Part shown: positions 57,830-64,000 of the stretch, piece after piece
Numbering within the stretch: position 1 is the first letter of the stretch
How the letters are laid out: each line of letters begins with the position of its first letter
DNA from: Lumbricus terrestris
Taxonomy: Eukaryota > Annelida > Clitellata > Crassiclitellata > Lumbricidae
NCBI GenBank assembly: GCA_949752735.1
Contig: OX457053.1
Coordinates: 4,710,735-4,774,734, forward strand
Length of the DNA stretch: 64,000 bases
Direction: 5' to 3'
Notes under the pieces: generated by a model
The model's input: the letters and a program-made list of their open reading frames with translations, nothing else
What the model was told of the DNA's origin: nothing
The model's database searches: none
Program-made: the position numbers and the translations under genes

Positions 57830-58636
57830 TTATACTGTAACGCCCGCCCCTATCGGCATCCCCGGAGTCGCCACTTCCGGATCCTCGCTCGATGGGACCG
57901 CGTGCTGCTGTGGACGAGCTCTAGAGATAGAGGGAGGACAGGAGGAGGTGACTTCTGGGTTCGAATCCCAACCCAGGAAAGGCGGCCAGTCTTTTCGACT
58001 ACCGTACTCCCTATATGAAATTGGCGGCCTACCAGCCAATCTATCACTTCTTCGCAATATACCAGGTTGCGTGAAATCTTTAGGCCTAGCACCCAAAGTT
58101 TCTTCCAGGCCGATGGTCGAGTGGTATGGCGCGTCCGCAGTGGTAATAGCGGTGAGGTAACCAGGGTTCAAATCCACAGCAGGCTTGGGTACCGGCGATG
58201 TCTCCAATCTTTCCAAGCGTGATACAACTTCCGTCAGCGCTTCCCTGACATTATCTCTTACCGCCGAGATCTCTTCTCTTACATTTAATTGCACTGAGGA
58301 AATAGCATCGCTAACATTTGATTGCACTGAGGAAATAGCATCCTGCGTATCTCTGACATAAGATTTTACAGAAGAGATTTCCTCTCTTACATTTGATTGC
58401 ACTGCCAGGACATTAAGCTCCACCGTGGCAATCGCCTCTTGCGTGTCTCTGGCATTGAGTTGCAACGACGACTGTATAGAAGTCATAGCATCATGAGTTG
58501 ACTTAGCATTAGTCTGTATTGCCTCGAGCAATACCTTCATAGAAGAAGGGGGCCGTGAAGGCTGAGCAGGGGTGACTGGCCTAGATTCCTCCATAGCGCT
58601 ATAGAAATGACTTCTATCTTTAGAGCTCACAATCAA
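57830..58636 (-). CDS. Gag-like coiled-coil ORF of a Ty3/Gypsy element (probable)
   Basis: 268 codons. Residues 30-140 are a coiled-coil-like region of repeated 'SSVQSNVREEISSV'-type segments. Then comes a motif RRSDRLAGRPPISYREYG, of the sort found near the end of gag N-terminal regions in invertebrate Gypsy elements, and a Pro/Ser-rich end. There is no zinc knuckle and no protease, so if it is gag it is incomplete. It lies in the same orientation as the integrase at 63.1-64.0 kb but downstream of it, past an apparent LTR start. The role is inferred. Confidence 0.45.
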   Translation of the reverse strand: MIVSSKDRSHFYSAMEESRPVTPAQPSRPPSSMKVLLEAIQTNAKSTHDAMTSIQSSLQLNARDTQEAIATVELNVLAVQSNVREEISSVKSYVRDTQDAISSVQSNVSDAISSVQLNVREEISAVRDNVREALTEVVSRLERLETSPVPKPAVDLNPGYLTAITTADAPYHSTIGLEETLGARPKDFTQPGILRRSDRLAGRPPISYREYGSRKDWPPFLGWDSNPEVTSSCPPSISRARPQQHAVPSSEDPEVATPGMPIGAGVTV

Positions 58637-58639
58637 TCA

Positions 58640-60264
58640 AGTATTCATTCAACGTCAGTTGCATTCAATGCCATCAATGATCAAAGTCAGAAGTTTAATT
58701 AATATTTCTTATTATTCACAATCACTTGAATCTTCAATTGACATCAATTATGCTCAAAGCAATCAAACATAAAAGTCAGTAAGTTCAATTATCAGTTCCT
58801 ATCCTTTGTAAAGACATTCAATGAAAATCAAATGCAACAATTCAATGCAAACACCTATCAACCGGAGTATGCCTAACTTAAATCCCGATTGACTCTCAAG
58901 TCCCACAGCCAATTTCAGTTCAGCCCAAAATGTCTTAATAACCGATCGTATTAATTCCCCAATAAAGCGTACCTTATGTCCGAAGACAAGGGACAAAGCC
59001 GATCGTGTGCGAAGAACAGCGACGAAGACGATATCCAAGAGATGCGACGAAACACACAGAAAGGCGTCGAGTTTGAAGCGCCCGAAAAGATCAGCTAAAT
59101 CCGATGCTGATTTCTCGCAATGAACAACAATTTCGGCCATTTATCCAAGCCGTTTGAGAAAGACGCCCTTAGGCAACCATACGAACAACCGCTTCGCAAC
59201 ACAATTTCAGAACGCTGACGATTCGAAGCCCACGATAAATCACTCCGTGTGACAGGGCGAAGAGAGGCCTTGAATTAGTAATCCAGGAATATATCCGAAG
59301 CGAGAGCGAAGACAAAACTTGCAGCGACGCTGATGTATTTCTCGCAACAAACAAACTCTTTTATTTAATCGACTCCATGTCGAGAGAGAATGAATCGCCG
59401 ACAGAATCCGTGTATGCGCAACTAGTGCAAGCAGGCGCTTATCCTGGCCATGCTTCACCAACTTGATCGAGCCTAAAACTACCAACCGCCGCAATACATC
59501 CGACCGCCCTGAGATCCTGTGCGCAACTCACTATACATCCGACCGCCCTGAGATCCTATGCGCAACTGAGCCTCTCAGCGTTGCGCTGCTCTTTTATTAC
59601 TGCCTGACAAGGAGAGCGTCCCTCTACTACGCATGCGCAGCTGAAGAGCCGAGCGCGCCGAACCAGCAGCTGTGCAGCTGTCTCAAGGCGGCAAGAATCA
59701 GCTGCCACGTGCGTCCTCTCCAGTGTATCTCCGCGTCTGTCTGTAGCTCACTATCTTTCTCCTTCTATCGCTCCTTCTGAAAGGCGCCATCTGCCGCTGA
59801 TCACGTAGGCATCAAATGCACCAGTTCAACCTTGAGAAAACACACGTACACAGACCCACACGCCAACGGTGTTTCCTTCTCAATCCGTGTCCCTGCCTGT
59901 GCTTGTCTGGCTGGCTGTATTCCTCGCTCACTCTGATCATCAGACCACCTCAGAGAGCGTGCGAAAGTTTAATTACCCTCATCGACTGCAAGCGGCACGG
60001 CCTTTGAAGACAGCGACCGACGATCGCTGAGAGCGTGTGAACATATACCAATTAATGGAACAGCAACGACTGCTGCCTACGTCAGCGGTCGCTGTGACCC
60101 GTGTCAAGCGCAAATCAACATTAAAATATAGGTCACACAAGGCAGCTCAAAAATACAGAAATAAAACAAATATATCAGATCCCTGAAACCCCATAATCGA
60201 TCAAAAATTAAATAAAATAATATTAGCGACCCGAAACCTGTAGCGTAGTTATACGATCGCTACA
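58640..60264 (-). mobile_element. Probable LTR/leader of the Ty3/Gypsy element
   Basis: The minus strand reads TGTAGCGATCG from 60264, directly after a purine tract, the expected start of an LTR. The region has moderate GC and no conserved reading frame. The other end is unclear: a candidate LTR terminus is GCGTTACA at 57836, which would put the gag-like ORF inside an unusually long LTR of about 2.4 kb. Confidence 0.4.
59490..59568. repeat. 37-bp direct repeat, two units
   Basis: 'acatccgaccgccctgagat' plus 'cctgtgcgcaact' occurs twice in tandem with one base difference, in the region between the LTR start and the gag-like ORF. Confidence 0.85.
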
Positions 60265-60281
60265 CTATTCTCGGCCCTCCC
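60265..60281 (-). other. Polypurine tract of the Ty3/Gypsy element
   Basis: Minus strand GGGAGGGCCGAGAATAG, nearly all purine, immediately followed by TGTAGCG. This is the primer site position expected at the 5' edge of a 3' LTR. Confidence 0.5.
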
Positions 60282-60289
60282 TGATTTCA

Positions 60290-63120
60290 GGATCCCTTTA
60301 ATTGGAAAAATGGATCCTGAAATGTTAGTAAGGCCATACTCCAATTTTTACATCAAGGATCAAATGCAAGAATTAGAAATATATGCAATGAACAGTCCTC
60401 AACGTAAGCATCACAAAGTTCACATTTTAGCGTTAAATGTCAGTTCAAGCGAAAGAAACATTTATTATTATTATAATTATATAGCTCCATCGCTAATAGT
60501 TCAGTGAAGCTCAAAAGCAATTCTATATATAGGTCTCCTTGAGTTTAGTTAAGCACAAAGTCCTCCACGGCAAGCATTGACTTAAGAACCCACGGGACAG
60601 CCACAAAAACCACTAGACCTTCGTTACCTTTACAACAGGTCATCTGATTAATAGGCCACCCATGGCCTTTACTATCGAGACTTCTTTAGGCATTTCACTG
60701 TAGGCAAACGTCTACATTTAAAGACTCATCTAAGCAGTTAAACCTAAGTCTCTAATCCCATTAACAACGGTGCTATCATAGCAAATTACCTGAAACCACA
60801 CACACAGCTTAAGTCTCCAAAGGCCAATGCTCCATATAACTATCCGTAGGCTCCCCATCAAAGCTTACCGTAAGAGACCAAGCCCAACTTCAGCTTGAAA
60901 CTAGGCCTGCTTCCAGCATAGCATCCTAATTATTATTATGCAACCGCTTACGCACAGAAATTAAAATAGGCAGCCTAAGAACAATATAGGCCAGCATAAC
61001 ATTAGCGATTAAATGGTTACGCTTTGTAACACTAGGCATACATTCCTAGCGTGGCATGACTCAGCCAGCCATATTAATATGCATCGTTGGTCAATGCACA
61101 GAATAACTGCGATACGAAAGCTTAACTAGGTCAACTTAATATACTGTAATTACCGCTACAATAAGCTTACAGGCTACACTTCTTGTAATCATCCTTCACG
61201 ATATAGTGTAACCATAAAATAATAGGCCTATTAAAAAGACCATCATGATTTCAAAACTAAGATTACAGTCTTTGCATAACTCTATATTAAGTTAGGCCAT
61301 TTTAGTCTGTTTTTAGTCCAGTATTAATCCTTAGCATCATTACATGGCATCTATGCATCCTCTATTCTTCAGTCTATCATAAGCGCAGGCATCAGGCCAC
61401 ACACGCGTCAGCGCCTGGGAAAATCATCGATAATTAAAATCGCCGCTTTGATGCGTCGACCCCGTGTCTCTATTCCCCCCGCCATGCATCTACAGCGTGC
61501 GTCTAACACCGTGGGAGTTAGGCGACAAAACATGATCCTTATACATGTAGGTCAAAGTGCATCGTACGACTAAGGTCGCGCTGTTTTGCACAAAATAAAA
61601 TAAGACCTCAAATAAATCCTTTCAGAATTAGGTCAACCGTTAATCTAATCTATAGCTTAATCTTTACTATGCTAATCATAGCAGTAAATCTTACATTACA
61701 GATTTAGTTATATTGCAGATTAAATGCACAATTATATTACAACAAGGACAGACGTTCCGAACTTCTTTCGTCTGGAACAATTGAACACTGAGAATCTCAG
61801 TCGATAATCGTCGGCGTCCTAATGCGTCGCTCTCGGACTACGCCTCCGCTCTTCCTCCGCCATCTACAATTGATCTGTAGAAGCGTGGAAAACTGCGAGG
61901 CCACCCATCAACAAGATCCAAATTAGGCCTATTGAACGAACTCGCAATTAGGTCATAGATCCATTCATGGATCCCAATATTAATCTGCACCGAATTAATA
62001 ATAATATTAAATCCAATGCTACAAAATCATTTAGGCCAACCTCATTTCTCGCACAGACAGAGCTCCTAATTATTTTATGCCTAGTCCTAATAAATATTAT
62101 TAGGCAACCAGTTTAATCATAGTCTACACTGCAGAATTATAAGACCAAATTATGCATCGCTACTATTAAAATTGTGTCTCAACTGCAACGCTGATGCAGA
62201 CAGTACACGGGCTAATCATTCAAGTAGGCCTAAATATATTTATATCCTGCGTCCATCAACTGCAATCTAAATAATTCGTACTGCAACCAAAACATGTAGG
62301 TCAAAGTGCAGGACTATTAATCAAAGAGCAGCTATGTATATTAATTTCACCGCTGTTAAACTCAAAACCTCGGTAATGCATTAAGGCGCTGAAGGACAAT
62401 AAGGGACTATTATAGAACATTTATAGAGCGCCTCACTAAAGTTAATTAATCAGCATCCATACAATTATTATTATATATATATATATGCGTTGACAATAGT
62501 TACGCATATAAGAACTCTATACACGGAACTTAGAAGCCTTAAAATTTAGCTGTGCCAATCCTTTAAAATTATTTTTAATTAAACAGACTATAGATAGAGC
62601 GGAACTTAGGCCTAATGCAAATTTCGACTCTAAGCGTTATCTTAGAGATATAGGCCTACTATTTTAACGAAGGCCATAATATCACATAATCACATCATCA
62701 TGGCTAATTCCACTACAAGTCTAAGTTCAAGGTCACATAATCGTCATCAATGGCCTTAACTAAAATAGGCAACCTTATATATACATCAACAGGTAAAACC
62801 AATATTTATATAGCGCAATGCAGGCAATGACAGTCCAGTTTTCTGTCTACAGCAGAGGCAATAATAAAATCGTCCATCGCTTCATTGCAAATGCAATACA
62901 ATACTAATCTATATCACCATTGCAAACATTAATCAGACAGTCGGCAATGCAATACAAATATTAATACTATGCACAACATACGATGCAAGAATACAGTTAT
63001 TTACACAGTAACACACGCACACATGTAAAGCCTTTCACATGTAAATAAAAAATGTATTCATCAAAATCAAAATAAAACATGGTTACAGATGCTTCTGCAT
63101 TCATAATGGCCGCAAATTAA
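60290..63120. other. AT-rich non-coding region between integrase and polypurine tract
   Basis: 2.8 kb with no long frame. TAGGCCTA/AGGCCTA copies lie near 61226, 61924, 62225, 62606 and 62650. It may be the 3' untranslated part of the retroelement or host DNA split by rearrangement. Confidence 0.4.
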
Positions 63121-63127
63121 GCGGTCA

Positions 63128-64000
63128 TTAGGAACAGTACCTGGCCGGCCTCGTAATGGTACGGCGGGGTCTTGACAGTTCCACAGGGGCGTCGTTAGTA
63201 TCCTCAGTCCCCGGAAACTCGATTGGTTCCTGCGGTTGTAGGTCGGGTTCGGTCCAACCTGACGGAGGTTCACCCAGGTACGGCTTTAATTTGTCGACGT
63301 ACACCAGCAGCGCTTGTGATCTGGCGGACTTCTGGATCCGGAACAAGACCGGACTCACTTGCTCCATGATACGGTAAGGACCACAGAACCACTTAGCCCA
63401 TTTATCCTTGATCCGAGTGTACTTCCGGGGATAGTAATAGTACACCCACTGTCCTTTCGTGAACGACGGCTTTTTGACTCGTAGATCATACCGGAAAGCA
63501 CGGCGGACGGCCTGTTTTTGCATGCATTCCCGAGCCAACTGGAACACGTCTCGCATTTCCTCCGTTCTTTTCTGGATGTAATCGTTCACCGACAGCTGGG
63601 CATTGTTCTGGTTACAATCCCCAAGTACCAGATCGATTGGGAGGCACGTCTCTCTTCCAAGGAAAAGTTTGTTCGGCGTGAACCCCGTGCTTTCGTGTTG
63701 ACTGGCCCGGTACGCTCCCATAATCCAGGGCAGGTGAATGTCCCAGTCTTTCTGATTCTGTGCGACGACTTTGCCGAGCATGGAATTTAGGGTTCGATGT
63801 AGTCGTTCCACCGTTCCATTCGTGCTCGGTTTATAAGGTGACGTCCTGATTTTGTCAATTTGCATCAAGCGGCATAGATCTCGGAACAAGGCGGCCTCGA
63901 AACAGGGGCCCTGGTCGGTCAGGAGCTGTTTAGGGCAGCCGAATCTAGGGATCCACTGGTCCATCAACATCCGGGCCACGGTCGCGGCTTCCTGGTTGCG
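63128..64000 (-). CDS. Ty3/Gypsy integrase, C-terminal part of pol (runs off the window)
   Basis: Open from the window edge to a stop at 63128, 290 codons. Retroviral-type DDE integrase core: TDQGPCFEAALFRDL holds the second Asp, and YKPSTNGTVERLHRTLNSML the catalytic Glu. Then comes a GPY/F-type module with KWFCGPYRIMEQV and a chromodomain-less tail ending RRTITRPARYCS. The first ATG-like start is internal; the true frame extends beyond the window. No stops or frameshifts, so this end could be from a recent copy. The element inserts DNA copies of itself into the genome. Confidence 0.93.
   Translation of the reverse strand, partial: RNQEAATVARMLMDQWIPRFGCPKQLLTDQGPCFEAALFRDLCRLMQIDKIRTSPYKPSTNGTVERLHRTLNSMLGKVVAQNQKDWDIHLPWIMGAYRASQHESTGFTPNKLFLGRETCLPIDLVLGDCNQNNAQLSVNDYIQKRTEEMRDVFQLARECMQKQAVRRAFRYDLRVKKPSFTKGQWVYYYYPRKYTRIKDKWAKWFCGPYRIMEQVSPVLFRIQKSARSQALLVYVDKLKPYLGEPPSGWTEPDLQPQEPIEFPGTEDTNDAPVELSRPRRTITRPARYCS

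Noticed and set aside
57950..57985. Primer-binding site suggested by TGGGTTGGGATTCGAACCC (minus strand)
   Set aside because: It lies inside the gag-like frame (GWDSNPE) without an LTR end directly before it, and the flanking bases do not continue as a tRNA 3' end.

Overview
This is a window of animal nuclear DNA. It carries intron-rich genes with GT-AG splice sites, large amounts of intronic repeats, and tRNA-headed SINEs, LINE tails, hAT and mariner elements, a Ty3-type retrotransposon and many microsatellites. The two gene structures I could rebuild (a full GW182/TNRC6 with GW repeats, UBA and RRM; a SEC14L1/5-type PRELI + CRAL-TRIO + GOLD protein) are bilaterian in character. The repeats suggest a marine invertebrate, possibly an invertebrate deuterostome, but I cannot name the species.

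Layout. 1-4.2 kb: repeats and AT-rich DNA. 4.2-21.8 kb: the plus-strand TNRC6/GW182 gene. It has a candidate TATA/NRF1-like promoter at 4.19-4.23 kb, a possible first exon, then eight well supported exons between 9.2 and 21.8 kb (about 1401 codons from the chosen ATG). 21.8-34.0 kb: the convergent 3' regions of the two genes, with LINE fragments, two hAT-type MITEs, a near-complete but dead mariner element and a 48-bp tandem array. 34.0-57.25 kb: the minus-strand SEC14L gene, 14 coding exons and about 742 codons, with every exon joined in phase. Its introns hold a nest of one hAT element inside another, SINEs, LINE tails, an RTE-like pseudogene and many satellites. 57.8-64.0 kb: a minus-strand Ty3/Gypsy element, of which the integrase end, a polypurine tract/LTR boundary and a coiled-coil gag-like reading frame are visible.

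How the genes work. TNRC6/GW182 is the scaffold that Argonaute recruits for microRNA silencing: the N-terminal GW repeats and AGO hook bind Argonaute, and the C-terminal silencing region recruits deadenylases. SEC14L1-type proteins are cytosolic lipid-binding/trafficking proteins. No shared pathway is evident, but as I recall the human homologues SEC14L1 and TNRC6C also lie near each other on 17q25, so the pairing here may be an old linkage.

The most interesting observations are: a SINE family whose 3' half matches the last codons and tail of a local LINE; one hAT element inserted in another, each with an intact 8-bp target duplication; a GC-AG intron; a donor site that spells a stop codon; a perfect 30-bp hairpin next to the last TNRC6 exon; and inverted tandem arrays in the TNRC6 leader intron. 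I did not find a convincing wholly new biological system.
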